Positions 26,751-36,152 are shown, counted from the first letter of the stretch. The stretch: 64,000 bases of DNA from Leptospira perolatii (GCF_002811875.1 NZ_NPDZ01000010.1:62001-126000); one strand, 5' to 3'. The notes: generated by a model from the sequence alone, not told the origin. Translations and numbers: made by a program.

Positions 26751-28052
26751 ATGCAAGTAATTTCCAGGGAGAACGATTGGCCCGAAATCACACTATCTCA
26801 TTCGGATTCCGAAGTAGGATCTCCTACAAAGAAGGAGATTCCGTTTCCAAAATCGTCTCCGGAAGTAGTCCGGCTAAAGACAAAAATCTTAGAAAACTAT
26901 CGGGGAAGCGTTCTCACTCATCTCAATCCTCTGGATTGCTTCCGTTCCGACTTGTTCGGAGGCTTTGCATTTTTATCTCCCAGAAAAGATTGGATAGCTG
27001 ATGAGGGAATTACAGAGAGGGAAGAAAGATTGCTTCGGCTATTTCTCGAGGAATTGTACGAAGAGCTCAAAAATCATGTATTTTACGATAAGGATTTGTT
27101 TTCGATCTGCTCCGCATTTTTACTCTGCGAAGATAGATTGGGAGAATATCTTGAATTACTAAATTCTTTTCCATCTAACTTCTCTGATGCATCTAAAGGC
27201 AGAGCGCTTCTGACGTATTTGGGATTGCTTCCAAAGAAGGAATCGGAGGCTTCGGAAAAAAGGAGCAGAGTCCAGAGATTAATCGAAAAACATTCTTTGG
27301 AAGGGCTTCCCCCGGAAGAACAAATCGAGATCTACGACCTAGTCGTGTCCGGACAGGAACCAGCTCTCTTAGGAACAGCCTATTATTATTTCCGAATGCA
27401 AGCACAAGGACTCAGAAACGTAAAGGTTCTGGACTCGATGATCGTTCGTCGGCTGAGCGAATTTACTTTCAAAGAGATGGAATTATTCCTGAAGGATTTT
27501 GAAACTCGTCACTCTATTTGGAACAGATACAATTTAATCAAAAAGGTCAGAAGACCCTCACAGGTGAAAGAATGGTTACGAGAGGAAAAAAAGAAAAATG
27601 GAAGAGAAGAACTTAGCTCCACTCTGAAAGAATCCATTCTAGAAAAGGGAGACGAATCTCTTTTTGAAAGATACCAATTGTATTCCAAACAAGGATTGGT
27701 GCATACATTGCGCCCTTTCGAACTATTAACTCTTTGGAATTCCACGGAAGCTACCAAACTAGATACGGATCTGATCGAAATCGAAAAGAAAGTTCCGGAA
27801 TCCTATCTCACTCAGAGAATGATAGCGGTAAAGGAATTCAGAGACCAAAGGTTTTCCGCTTTTTTAGAGAGACTTCCTAAAACAGGCCGTTTTCAGTACA
27901 CTCCAGAGATGGTTTATTTACGCGCGGTTTCTTTGTTGGAACTCGGGAATGCTACAGAAGGGGTCAGATTGCTCAAGTCCTTGGTCTATAAATTTCCAGA
28001 TTCGGATTTTCTGAGACTAGTTTTAGATCGTTACCAGAAGGGAGAAGTGTAA
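26751..28052 (+). CDS. Hypothetical helical protein with TPR-like C-terminus (433 aa)
   Basis: The start is supported by AAGGAAGG upstream of the ATG at 26751. No signal peptide is seen. The protein reads as mostly helical with many charged residues. The last 80 residues (YTPEMVYLRAVSLLELGNATEG, then LKSLVYKFPDSDFLRLVLDR) have the spacing of a TPR-like repeat. It is transcribed divergently from the lytic transglycosylase with a 59-base gap, so the two may share a regulatory region. Function unknown. Confidence 0.75.
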   Translation: MQVISRENDWPEITLSHSDSEVGSPTKKEIPFPKSSPEVVRLKTKILENYRGSVLTHLNPLDCFRSDLFGGFAFLSPRKDWIADEGITEREERLLRLFLEELYEELKNHVFYDKDLFSICSAFLLCEDRLGEYLELLNSFPSNFSDASKGRALLTYLGLLPKKESEASEKRSRVQRLIEKHSLEGLPPEEQIEIYDLVVSGQEPALLGTAYYYFRMQAQGLRNVKVLDSMIVRRLSEFTFKEMELFLKDFETRHSIWNRYNLIKKVRRPSQVKEWLREEKKKNGREELSSTLKESILEKGDESLFERYQLYSKQGLVHTLRPFELLTLWNSTEATKLDTDLIEIEKKVPESYLTQRMIAVKEFRDQRFSAFLERLPKTGRFQYTPEMVYLRAVSLLELGNATEGVRLLKSLVYKFPDSDFLRLVLDRYQKGEV

Positions 28053-28111
28053 GATGCGACCGAAAATAGTTGCATTCGCTTTCCTTAAGAAATAATATTA
28101 TCTTTCAGAAT

Positions 28112-28885
28112 ATGGCTGGTATCACCCAAGAACAAATCCTAGAACTCCAACGGCATCAAAAGATGATCAATCAGTTGGAGAAAATTCTGAGATTATCCAA
28201 GAACGACGAACAAAAATACCGAGTCAGTCGGGATCTAGATAAATACAAAAATAGGATGCGGGAAATTTCTCCGGAAGGAATTCCAGACAATCTGGAAACC
28301 GCCGCAGAACAAATCAGAATTTACAAAGAAAACCCGGACGCCGCTGGCAAAATTCTAGCCAAGTATCCGGTCATGAAAATTTCTCCGAATTCCAATGATT
28401 CCGAAGTAAATAGAATAGGAACCTGGATCAATGTGTTGGACCGAGAATATCTCCCGATCTTAAACGAAACTCATATCCGCTTCGATTTCTCTCATGGAAA
28501 CGAAAAGGACGGAGTGGTCAAATACATGGAGAATATTCGCAGGAATATTAAAGTACTCACTGAAACCATTGAAGAATACCAAGCCGCGGAAAAGCAGGAA
28601 TTCAGAGAACAGTTGAGCAGGATGAAAAATAAGCAAACACGCATTTTCATCGCGGAATCCTTTGAGATGTTCCAGAAATTCAATGAATTCTTAACTAAGG
28701 TAATCGGAGAATTCAAGTCAGGCGGCGGTGTGATCATGAATATCGAGGATAAGATCACATTTAATTCTAGGTTCGAAAAAGCTACAGAGCTCGAAGGTAT
28801 GCCGATTCCGAAAGCCCTGGAAGAATTTCGGGATTTTACCGGAGAAGTTTTGGACAGGATTAACGTTCCAAATATCCGGCATTAA
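28112..28885 (+). CDS. Hypothetical coiled-coil protein (257 aa)
   Basis: An upstream start at 28070 is possible, but the ATG at 28112 begins a sensible protein (MAGITQEQILELQRHQKM). The N-terminal 80 residues are predicted coiled coil. The middle has EVNRIGTWINVLDREYLPIL, and a helical stretch at about 130-205 follows (IRRNIKVLTETIEEYQAAE). The C-terminal part has GGGVIMNIEDKITFNSRFE. No known domain, signal or membrane segment is seen. It lies 59 bases after the gene at 26751 and may be co-transcribed. Confidence 0.75.
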   Translation: MAGITQEQILELQRHQKMINQLEKILRLSKNDEQKYRVSRDLDKYKNRMREISPEGIPDNLETAAEQIRIYKENPDAAGKILAKYPVMKISPNSNDSEVNRIGTWINVLDREYLPILNETHIRFDFSHGNEKDGVVKYMENIRRNIKVLTETIEEYQAAEKQEFREQLSRMKNKQTRIFIAESFEMFQKFNEFLTKVIGEFKSGGGVIMNIEDKITFNSRFEKATELEGMPIPKALEEFRDFTGEVLDRINVPNIRH

Positions 28886-28904
28886 TAGAAAGAAACGCAC
28901 TTCT

Positions 28905-28920
28905 CATAACATACGTTATG
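28905..28920. repeat. Short hairpin CATAAC-ATAC-GTTATG
   Basis: Six-base arms at 28905-28910 and 28915-28920 flank a four-base loop, 20 bases after the stop of the hypothetical gene. A further GTTA word lies just downstream. It could be a weak terminator or an operator for the hydrolase gene. The arms are short and AT-rich, so this is tentative. Confidence 0.35.
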
Positions 28921-29112
28921 TTAGCTGGTCACGTTATTTTTTCATAAAATACTTATTCCTTATTCACTTTTTTATTGAAGAAATTTATCCTTTGAGGATC
29001 TATTTCCAAACCTTTCGAACTAAGAAGATTTTGAATTCGACCTTCAGGTTTGATCTGAATCCTTACAAAAAAGGAAATCTAAATTTGAAAAAGTTTTTCC
29101 AGGCAAAAATCT

Positions 29113-29922
29113 ATGAATTTGTATGAAACGATTTCTCCCGCTTCTAAAAAGAAAAAATCCGGCTCCCGAAAAAAGCATTCTATTCTATTGGTTCACGGTG
29201 CGTGGCACGGAGTTTGGTGCTGGGAGGAACACTTTGTTCCATACTTTAAGAAATTAGGATACGATGTATATGCTCTTAGCTTAAGAGGGCACGGGAAGAG
29301 CCAAAACAAAGGGCAATTGCGTTGGACAAGTATTGGAGATTACGTAAACGATATCGAAGAATTCTTAAAAGAAATTCCGGATCCGCCTATTGTAATCGGA
29401 CATTCGATGGGGGGCCTTATTGTACAAAAGCTATTGGAGAGAAGGAATTTTCCTGCAGCAATTCTTTTGGCTCCCGTCCCGGTTCACGGTGTGTCTAGAT
29501 TCGCTTTGGAATTCTTTACCAAACATCCGATCCAAGTATTGAAAGTGATCGGAAATCTATCATTGTTTCCCGTCATCAGCGAGACCAAGATTTCTAAGGA
29601 CATTCTATTTTCTCCCAATCTAAGCGAAGAAAAGGCTATGGAATACTGTGCTAGATTGCAGGACGAATCCTATTTGGCGTTTCTAGGAATGATTGCTTTT
29701 AGTCTTCCAAATCCGGAAAAAATAAAGACTCCGATCAAAGTACTCGCCGGAGAAAAAGATAAACTATTTCCGCTTTGGGAAATCAAAAGAACCGCAAAGG
29801 CATACAGGACCGAACCGATCGTATTTCCGGAAATGGGTCACGAACTCATGTTAGATGCAGGTTGGGAGAGCGTAGCCAACGCGATCGATACGTATATACA
29901 GTCTGTTCCGTTGAATTCCTAA
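29113..29922 (+). CDS. Alpha/beta hydrolase
   Basis: The 269-residue protein has the alpha/beta-hydrolase fold. LLVHGAWHGVWCWEEH supplies the oxyanion loop. The nucleophile Ser is in IGHSMGGLIVQ, the acidic residue is probably in LAGEKDKLFP, and the catalytic His is in MGHELML. The Lys-rich N-terminus (ASKKKKSGSRKKHS) is unusual and is not a signal peptide. Carboxylesterase or lipase activity is plausible, but the substrate is unknown. It is preceded by 227 bases without genes and followed by a long hairpin. Confidence 0.88.
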   Translation: MNLYETISPASKKKKSGSRKKHSILLVHGAWHGVWCWEEHFVPYFKKLGYDVYALSLRGHGKSQNKGQLRWTSIGDYVNDIEEFLKEIPDPPIVIGHSMGGLIVQKLLERRNFPAAILLAPVPVHGVSRFALEFFTKHPIQVLKVIGNLSLFPVISETKISKDILFSPNLSEEKAMEYCARLQDESYLAFLGMIAFSLPNPEKIKTPIKVLAGEKDKLFPLWEIKRTAKAYRTEPIVFPEMGHELMLDAGWESVANAIDTYIQSVPLNS

Positions 29923-29936
29923 AAAATCCCGAAAGT

Positions 29937-29984
29937 TTTTTAAAAGAAACGGGTTCCATTGTCGGAATTCCTTTCTTTTAAAAA
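29937..29984 (+). terminator. Long AT-rich hairpin downstream of the hydrolase gene
   Basis: The 13-base arms TTTTTAAAAGAAA (29937-29949) and TTTCTTTTAAAAA (29972-29984) are perfect reverse complements. After one C-C mismatch, pairing continues inward for seven more pairs (29951-29957 with 29964-29970), leaving a six-base loop. The hairpin begins 15 bases after the hydrolase stop. The T-rich arms suggest a terminator that could work in both directions. Confidence 0.6.
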
Positions 29985-30089
29985 TTCGAACCCTGTTCCC
30001 AAAAATTCCTTTCCTGAGGGAGGTGGCCCGTTTAGCTTGTGATTTAATCGGAATTCATAGCAATTCAAAGAACATAGGATCCAATATTC

Positions 30090-30530
30090 ATGGCACTTGT
30101 AAAGAACTCATCCGAAGTCACTAACTCCACGATCGGTGAAAATTCCTACTTCAGCGGAAAATTCTTCATTAACGGATCTCTCAAAATTGATGGTAAGTTT
30201 GAAGGAAAATCATTACAAGCAGAACAGCTCTATATCGGAGTTTCCGGAAAGGTAAAAACGAATATTACGGCCGCAAGCGTGATCGTGGAAGGAATTGTGA
30301 TCGGAAATATCACAGCGCGCAACCGGGTCATGTTGCTTCCTACTTCTTTGATTCTGGGAGATATCCGTACTCCGGAGTTGATCATCCAAAACGGAGTCAC
30401 ACTCGAAGGTCGATGTATGATTTCTAGCGACCTGAAGCATTCCAATAAAGAAAGAATCGAGCTGGAATACTCCAAGGATTCTCTCAGCCTGGAGAAACTC
30501 TTCGGAAAACCGAACGCAAAAGAAGCATAG
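30090..30530 (+). CDS. Bactofilin family protein
   Basis: Bactofilins are small polymer-forming cytoskeletal proteins built from a right-handed beta-helix. The 146-residue protein has the DUF583 core: STIGENSYFSGKFFINGSLK, then repeated V/I-x-G-x-I/V steps (IDGKFEGKS, VEGIVIGNITA, GDIRTPEL). The flanking tails are short and charged, and there is no signal. It stands 9 bases upstream of pdxA on the same strand. A second bactofilin lies at 40490. Roles in cell shape or helical form of spirochaetes are known for some members; for this copy it is inference. Confidence 0.93.
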   Translation: MALVKNSSEVTNSTIGENSYFSGKFFINGSLKIDGKFEGKSLQAEQLYIGVSGKVKTNITAASVIVEGIVIGNITARNRVMLLPTSLILGDIRTPELIIQNGVTLEGRCMISSDLKHSNKERIELEYSKDSLSLEKLFGKPNAKEA

Positions 30531-30539
30531 AGCTCTTGC

Positions 30540-31520
30540 GTGAATCGGATCCTAATCACCGAAGGAGATCCTTGCGGGATTGGACCCGAACTGGTTCAAA
30601 TTTCTAGTTCCAAGCTCAAATCTATCGCAAAGAAATTTTCCATTCTTTACGTTCATTCCCAAACTCGGTTTCTGCCCTCGGGGTGGAAGTCCGTGGACCA
30701 ACCTTCCTTTCCTTCTTCTCCGGGAATGTATTCGTACTGCACGAATCGACTTTCCGAGGAGGAGCAAAATTCGCTGAAGGTGGGTGTTCCTTCCAAGGCC
30801 TCCGGAAAATCCGCATTCGCCTCCCTGGAATGCGCAGTCAAAATCCAAAAAGAATCCGGAGCAGGTCTAGTTACTCTTCCTTTGAGTAAGGAATGGGTGC
30901 TTCGGTCCGGGCAGTCCAAATTCGTCGGGCACACGGAATATTTGGCCGAAATGTACCATAAGAAAACTTTTATGTTAATGTCGGGCAAGGAACTGAATGT
31001 ACTTCCCTTAACAACTCATGTGCCCCTAGTGAAAGTGCCTTTCTACTTGAAAAAAATAGATCTTTCTAGTTTAATCTCTGCAATTCGTTCCCTGCCTTTA
31101 GATCCAAAAAAGCAAATCGGATTCCTAGGACTGAATCCTCACGCAGGCGAGGGGGGAAAGGTGGGAAATGAGGAAAAGAAGATTCTCATGCCTATGATCA
31201 CAAAGCTCCAAAAAGCAGGTCTTCCGGTTTCCGGTCCTTTGCCGGCAGATGCAGCATTTAGTGAACCTACTCGCTCCAAATACTCACTTTTTCTCGCATG
31301 TTATCACGACCAAGGTTTGGTGCCTTTTAAGATGTGGGAGGGAAAGTTCGGGATCAATTTAACTCTCGGACTGGAATTTCCGAGAGTTTCTCCCGACCAT
31401 GGTACCGCATTTGATATTGCAGGAAAAAAAATCGCAGATCCCAAGAGTTTTCACCAATGCCTGGATTGGGTTACCCAAAACCTTGCAAAGTGGAAACAAA
31501 ACCTAGGAAATCAAGAATGA
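30540..31520 (+). CDS. pdxA: 4-hydroxythreonine-4-phosphate dehydrogenase
   Basis: PdxA oxidises 4-phosphohydroxy-threonine in the DXP-dependent route to pyridoxal phosphate. Family motifs are ITEGDPCGIGPEL at the N-terminus, VTLPLSKEW, FVGHTEYLAEMY (metal-binding His), GLNPHAGEGG and LPADAAF, followed by ACYHDQGLVPFK. The length of 326 residues is normal. The start is a GTG at 30540, 9 bases after the bactofilin stop. The stop overlaps the start of the membrane protein gene at 31517 in an ATGA. The NAD site is the usual one. Confidence 0.96.
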   Translation: MNRILITEGDPCGIGPELVQISSSKLKSIAKKFSILYVHSQTRFLPSGWKSVDQPSFPSSPGMYSYCTNRLSEEEQNSLKVGVPSKASGKSAFASLECAVKIQKESGAGLVTLPLSKEWVLRSGQSKFVGHTEYLAEMYHKKTFMLMSGKELNVLPLTTHVPLVKVPFYLKKIDLSSLISAIRSLPLDPKKQIGFLGLNPHAGEGGKVGNEEKKILMPMITKLQKAGLPVSGPLPADAAFSEPTRSKYSLFLACYHDQGLVPFKMWEGKFGINLTLGLEFPRVSPDHGTAFDIAGKKIADPKSFHQCLDWVTQNLAKWKQNLGNQE

Positions 31521-31984
31521 TATTGCTGTCACAATCTTCCAATACTCTGTTAGAACAAATTGTATTTCCAATTTTCTTGCTTTGGTTTGTAGGACTTACG
31601 TTAGTATTGCTTCGAAATGACGTGGAGATCATTTGGAAGATTGGTTTATTTTTTGTATTCGTATTCTATTTCTTCCAGTTTTTTCCAGAGTTAAAAGAGG
31701 CATACGACAGACTCTCTAAAGCTTATCCAGGGGAAATTCTGTCATGGATTTACGGATTACCAAGAGCATTCTATTTCTTTTTATTATTCTTTTGGCCTAT
31801 TGCAGTAATCAAAATATACTATTCCGGCTCATCCTTTCTGGCGAATAATACAGCGAAAATTCTAATCGCTGCGACGATGATTTATTGGATTTTATTTTTA
31901 GTGTACCACCAATTTTCCAACCCTATCGATGAATTTATGAGAAATAAATTTCTGGAGTGGATCACTATTTCCGGAATAAAATAA
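31517..31984 (+). CDS. Small integral membrane protein (155 aa)
   Basis: The ATG at 31517 overlaps the pdxA stop by four bases, so it is probably translated by coupling. A longer frame from 31457 exists but its first 20 residues lie inside pdxA. The protein has about four hydrophobic segments (for example VFPIFLLWFVGLTLVLL, IGLFFVFVFYFFQFFP, AFYFFLLFFWPIAVI, IAATMIYWILFLVY) and short charged loops. No family is recognised. Function unknown. Confidence 0.75.
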   Translation: MILLSQSSNTLLEQIVFPIFLLWFVGLTLVLLRNDVEIIWKIGLFFVFVFYFFQFFPELKEAYDRLSKAYPGEILSWIYGLPRAFYFFLLFFWPIAVIKIYYSGSSFLANNTAKILIAATMIYWILFLVYHQFSNPIDEFMRNKFLEWITISGIK

Positions 31985-32046
31985 GTAAGCCCCCCGAAAC
32001 TTCTATCCGTCCTATCTGTTATTAGTATAGGAGCTGGAGGACGGTC

Positions 32047-32550
32047 TTGATTCATCCCATCTATCTAAAAGCATTCGGAGAAAATGAAGAAGCAAAACGT
32101 CATTTTCTACAAGGGTATCGATTTCAATCGGAAGGAGATCTGAAGAAAGCCTCTTTTTATTATAGAAAGAGCATTTCGCTCCGACCAACCGCTGAGGCCT
32201 GGACATTCCTAGGTTGGGCGTATTCTCTTGCAGGTAAAACTGACAAGGCCATCGAATACTGTTTTAGAGCGATCGAAACAGATCCGAAGCTCGGAAATCC
32301 TTACAACGATATCGGAGTTTACCTGATCCAGCAGGAAAAATATCTAGATGCGATTCGTTGGTTTAACAAAGCAAAGGAAGCGCCTAGATACGAAGTTCGC
32401 GCTTACCCTTATTTCAATTCTGGATGTTGCTGGGAAAACTTAGGTTATCTTGAAAAAGCAAGAGCAGAATTCGAAGCCGCGCTAGAACTAGATCCAAATT
32501 ATACTCCTGCTAAACTTGGTTTGAAAAAATTGATGGCTCGTTACAACTAA
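32047..32550 (+). CDS. TPR-repeat protein
   Basis: Starts at a TTG with a strong GGAGG Shine-Dalgarno sequence at 32036-32040, six bases upstream. The 167-residue product holds about three TPR units from residue 35 onward ([20 protein letters not shown], then [21 protein letters not shown], then [21 protein letters not shown] and [11 protein letters not shown]). No signal peptide is seen. It shares a distinctive layout, including the NP-x-N-x-IG word, with the protein at 56626. TPRs mediate protein-protein contacts; the partner is unknown. Confidence 0.85.
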   Translation: MIHPIYLKAFGENEEAKRHFLQGYRFQSEGDLKKASFYYRKSISLRPTAEAWTFLGWAYSLAGKTDKAIEYCFRAIETDPKLGNPYNDIGVYLIQQEKYLDAIRWFNKAKEAPRYEVRAYPYFNSGCCWENLGYLEKARAEFEAALELDPNYTPAKLGLKKLMARYN

Positions 32551-32736
32551 AAGCGAGCTGTATAAAGACTGGAGAACATAGAGAATACTTGTAAACTACA
32601 GCTCCGGAATCAGTTTGCGAGTGAGAAGACCGACCGTAATACAATTCGAGATTAACTTTCGTTCAGAAATTTCTTTTCCTTCTATTTTTACGATTCTACT
32701 TGCTATAGTAAGGTACGATGCAATTCTTGATGCATC

Positions 32737-33918
32737 GTGCTCCTCATATATTATTTTTCCGCGATCTTAGGGATGCTTGCCGGAAATATGTTCAATTATA
32801 CTTCCATAATCCTTTCTCAGAGCATTTCTGAGTCGGATGCATTTTCCGGTTGGGTCTTCTTTTTTATTTGCATGCCGCTCTTGTTTTTGAGTTTTCCGGC
32901 GGGCAATTTTCTGGATAGATATTCGCGCAAATGGGTGCTTGCGTTCTCCCAGCTCACAATGGCGCTTAGTGCCACGATCACAGTGATTGGTTTGGAATAC
33001 GGATGGATCGGGGTAGGAAAACCATACCTTTTGCTTTTACCTTCCTTTTTGACCGGAATAGGTTTGGCTTTTGCTATGCCCGGCAGGTTTGCGATTTTGG
33101 GAGATATATTAGATCATTCTAAGATCGGAACTCATAGTGTTTGGATGAATACTTTTGTTTTATTCGGATACGGTCTTGCTCCTTTGATCGCGGGTTCGCT
33201 CAAGGAGTTTCTGCCTTTTAAACAAGTATTTATCGGGATTGTGGTCTCTTATTTGTTGAGCGCGACCTTATTAATTTTTCTTCCGATCTCCACCAAGGAT
33301 CGTGTGGAACATACCGGCACAACTGGAATTACTGCGGTATTTACTTACCTGAAAAATTCCATTCTTGTCAGGCAGTTTTTGCAAGTGATGGGGTCGGTCG
33401 TTCTGCTCGTCGGTCCAGTCCAAATTCTGCTTCCGAAATACGCCAAAGAAATATTACATTTAAATGAAGCTTCCCGAGGTGCATTGCTGACGGTGCTCGG
33501 GATAGGACTGGTAATCGGTGGAACAGCCACTTTTCTGTTTCATAGTTTTAGAAGAAAGGGCCATATTCTATTTGGGCTTTCTTTTTTTATGAGTCTGCTC
33601 TTCGCTGGGTTGCCCTTCTTTTCCTCAAATCTGTTCGTAACCTCTTTCCTGCTATTTCTGTTTGGTCTTTTTACCGGTGTAGTCATTACTCTGATCCCCG
33701 CAGGGATTCAGCAAAACACCGAGAATTTTATACGAGGAAGAATCCTTTCGGTTTATAGTCTGGTATTTCTACTAGTTCCTGCAATCACAGGTGTGATCGC
33801 TGGATTCATATCAGATCGAATTGGAATTTCTGCCACCTTTGTGTGGGCTGGATTTATGGAGCTCGGATCTCTTGTATACATGAGCTGGAGAATGGGAGAA
33901 GTTCGTAAGAGCTTTTGA
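32737..33918 (+). CDS. Major facilitator superfamily transporter
   Basis: The 393-residue protein has about 11-12 hydrophobic segments in two halves. The loop after helix 2 has the MFS signature NFLDRYSRKWVL, and the second half has RRKGHILFGL. An upstream TGA limits the frame, and the start is a GTG at 32737; an ATG at 32773 would lose part of helix 1. Family members move small solutes such as drugs or nutrients with protons. The substrate is not predictable. It stands between a TPR gene and a lipoprotein gene without tight coupling. Confidence 0.88.
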   Translation: MLLIYYFSAILGMLAGNMFNYTSIILSQSISESDAFSGWVFFFICMPLLFLSFPAGNFLDRYSRKWVLAFSQLTMALSATITVIGLEYGWIGVGKPYLLLLPSFLTGIGLAFAMPGRFAILGDILDHSKIGTHSVWMNTFVLFGYGLAPLIAGSLKEFLPFKQVFIGIVVSYLLSATLLIFLPISTKDRVEHTGTTGITAVFTYLKNSILVRQFLQVMGSVVLLVGPVQILLPKYAKEILHLNEASRGALLTVLGIGLVIGGTATFLFHSFRRKGHILFGLSFFMSLLFAGLPFFSSNLFVTSFLLFLFGLFTGVVITLIPAGIQQNTENFIRGRILSVYSLVFLLVPAITGVIAGFISDRIGISATFVWAGFMELGSLVYMSWRMGEVRKSF

Positions 33919-34056
33919 CCCAGTTTCGACTTGAAGCACGAGTGTTTGTAATTTAGAGAGCGCTACAGAGTAAATTCGTTTTGGTTAGAAATTTATTGAC
34001 GAAGTGCAAAGTTCACTGGATTCGTCTGTTATCAACGAGTAACGGATATTACTCCT

Positions 34057-35151
34057 ATGATTCGAAAAGTTCCAAGTCTAATTTTCTGCGTTATTTACTC
34101 TCTGGTTATTTTTACCATGTCTTGCCAGCAAGGGAAAGGAAAAGACCATCAAACAGAGCTGCAAATGTTGGCGCTACTCCCAAGCATTCAAGTTCGCTAC
34201 AGAACGCAGGCGTCCGGTGGGAATTTTAGTTTAAACTCATCCAGCACTTACTCTACCGGAGTTCTCACGACGAATATCAGCGGGATTAATATTGCGGATT
34301 ATGGAGATGGAATCTCCGACGGATTCACGGATCGATTTTTGACTCCTGTGGAAGTATACTTGGGAGTGAATAAGATTATCGCGTGGAAGTCTCCAGCAAA
34401 TGGAGGACCAGCTTCCGGTCAAGAAACTGAGAGTAACGCGTCTATTACATTATTGGAATGTATTCCGCAAAATCCAACTCATCCAGGGGAATTCTGTACA
34501 TATTCGGTAGTAATCGGAGACAGTGAGGCCGCTAGAAATACGCAAGCATTCTTGGCGAACTGGGCGAGATTACCCGATGCAAGTTATGACAGAATTGGAG
34601 TCTTGGTCCCAGTAATTCGTTATGTTTTTGATTCCCAAGTTATAGAGCCGAATTTGCGCTGGGTGAACACGAATTTCCGTTTTAATGCTACAGATGTATA
34701 TGCCGATTTGAGAATGGCTGGGACTTCCAACTCAGGTCTCGAGAACGATTGTCCAGAGTATTTGTCCGAAATGTTGGATGTGTTAAAGGCTGGGAAGACT
34801 TGTGAATCCAGAGGCTATGGAATCGACGAGGCCAATGGAAAAATCGGATATGGTGGTGGCTACAATTTGCGCTATCCATTGGCAACTAATAATAGTCCGG
34901 GAACATTCTTAACTAGAGACAATCCGATCAATAACATTACGACTGCATCTGGAGATTACGTTCTGATCGTTTCCGGAGGAGAGAGTTTAAGTAACGCTTA
35001 TAATCTCTATATCGATGTAGATCCGACGAATGCTTTCTTCTGGGATTCGAACACAAGTTCCACTTCGTACGACGCCACACTGGACGGGCCGAATGGAACT
35101 ACGAAGCAGATCAAATACTATCTTCCGGCGATCCAGCTGAATTTTCAGTAG
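34057..35151 (+). CDS. Putative lipoprotein of unknown function (364 aa)
   Basis: The N-terminus has basic MIRK, a hydrophobic core (LIFCVIYSLVIF) and a lipobox TMSC with the lipidated Cys at 23. The mature protein reads as beta-rich with many Asn, Ser, Thr and Gly, and has cysteine pairs (LECIPQN, EFCTYS, NDCPEY, KTCESR) that suggest disulfides. No family is recognised. It is likely exported and anchored in the outer membrane. The 3' end overlaps the convergent transferase gene by 7 bases. Confidence 0.75.
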   Translation: MIRKVPSLIFCVIYSLVIFTMSCQQGKGKDHQTELQMLALLPSIQVRYRTQASGGNFSLNSSSTYSTGVLTTNISGINIADYGDGISDGFTDRFLTPVEVYLGVNKIIAWKSPANGGPASGQETESNASITLLECIPQNPTHPGEFCTYSVVIGDSEAARNTQAFLANWARLPDASYDRIGVLVPVIRYVFDSQVIEPNLRWVNTNFRFNATDVYADLRMAGTSNSGLENDCPEYLSEMLDVLKAGKTCESRGYGIDEANGKIGYGGGYNLRYPLATNNSPGTFLTRDNPINNITTASGDYVLIVSGGESLSNAYNLYIDVDPTNAFFWDSNTSSTSYDATLDGPNGTTKQIKYYLPAIQLNFQ

Positions 35152-36152
35152 ATGCGGTATTTCAAAAAGAAATACAATCCAGAGTAAATTCCTACTCCTA
35201 CAAAAAAAGAAATTGGACTGGGGAGTAGGTGCCAAACAAGAAGAGACGGAAAATTCGCGAGTACAAATAGAAAAGAAACCCATCCTTTGGATGTGGTCTT
35301 CACTGCGAATTTCTGGTACAAGTGATCTCTATGAGCCAGGAAAATATTCTCTTTTTTGAATATTCTGGTTAGTATCGTAAAAATTCCGTCCGTAAAGAAA
35401 ACCGGAGCCAAAAAAAAGACCGAGCTCAATTCTATCTTTGTTTGTGCCTGAAGATGCAAAAACGGAAGAGTTCCCATCGCGAATCCCAGAGGAAGTGATC
35501 CTGAATCTCCAAGGAAAAGTTTTGCTTTGGGAAGGTTCCAGGCCAGAAATCCGAACACAGCAGAAAATAAGAGCATATAATAATTCGGTAATATAGCTTT
35601 ATAGCAAATACTAAAGCTAATTGCGATTGCGACTAGAGAACCTACAAGATACGTATCCAGACCGTCCATGAAGTTGCATAGATTGATAAAGAATAGTAGA
35701 TACAAGGAGATTAACAAAGTTTCGCCCAGGCCCCCCGGAAAATTTCCCAAGTCCAAGCCGAAAAGTACGATCGGAATCGGATTCCAGGAAACCCAGGCAA
35801 ACAAGAAAATAAATTCTGCTCCGAATCTGACGTAAGGGCTGAGTCCTTTTAGGTCATCGAGCAAACCCAGGAAAAAGAAAAAAGAGAGTCCTGACCACCA
35901 ATGAAGAGGGAAATCGGATCCAGTGATACTGCTAAAAATGAGAATAGAAATGCTCGAAGAAATATAGATCCAAATTCCCCCGGATTTTTTCGTGATTCCT
36001 TGGTGCATGCTCCTTTCGTTCGCAACGTCGGAGATCCCGAGAGAAGGTGAATTCAGGTAAAAGTAGCACAGCAGTAGGGATAGTAGAAAGGTTCCAAAGT
36101 AAATCGCTACATTCACCGATTCTAAGCCCATTGGCCCGTCAGTTTCCGACAC
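35145..36152 (-). CDS. Polyprenyl-phosphate glycosyl-1-phosphate transferase (WecA/WbpL/MraY family)
   Basis: Integral membrane enzyme that moves a sugar-1-phosphate from a UDP-sugar to undecaprenyl phosphate, the first lipid-linked step of polysaccharide assembly. The 335-residue protein has about ten membrane segments and the family motifs NERSMHQG, GLLDDLKGL (metal-binding Asp pair), NLCNFMDGLD, LFLGDSGSLPLGF and the HRDHLYQK loop. It resembles WbpL/WecA more than MraY, so the role is probably in O-antigen-like surface polysaccharide. The GTG at 36152 is the outer start limit; the ATG at 36131 is equally plausible. Confidence 0.9.
   Translation of the reverse strand: MSETDGPMGLESVNVAIYFGTFLLSLLLCYFYLNSPSLGISDVANERSMHQGITKKSGGIWIYISSSISILIFSSITGSDFPLHWWSGLSFFFFLGLLDDLKGLSPYVRFGAEFIFLFAWVSWNPIPIVLFGLDLGNFPGGLGETLLISLYLLFFINLCNFMDGLDTYLVGSLVAIAISFSICYKAILPNYYMLLFSAVFGFLAWNLPKAKLFLGDSGSLPLGFAMGTLPFLHLQAQTKIELSSVFFLAPVFFTDGIFTILTRIFKKENIFLAHRDHLYQKFAVKTTSKGWVSFLFVLANFPSLLVWHLLPSPISFFVGVGIYSGLYFFLKYRIY

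Noticed and set aside
30552..30988. Minus-strand ORFs inside pdxA
   Set aside because: pdxA motifs are continuous on the plus strand, and the opposite frames overlap one another and show no domain.
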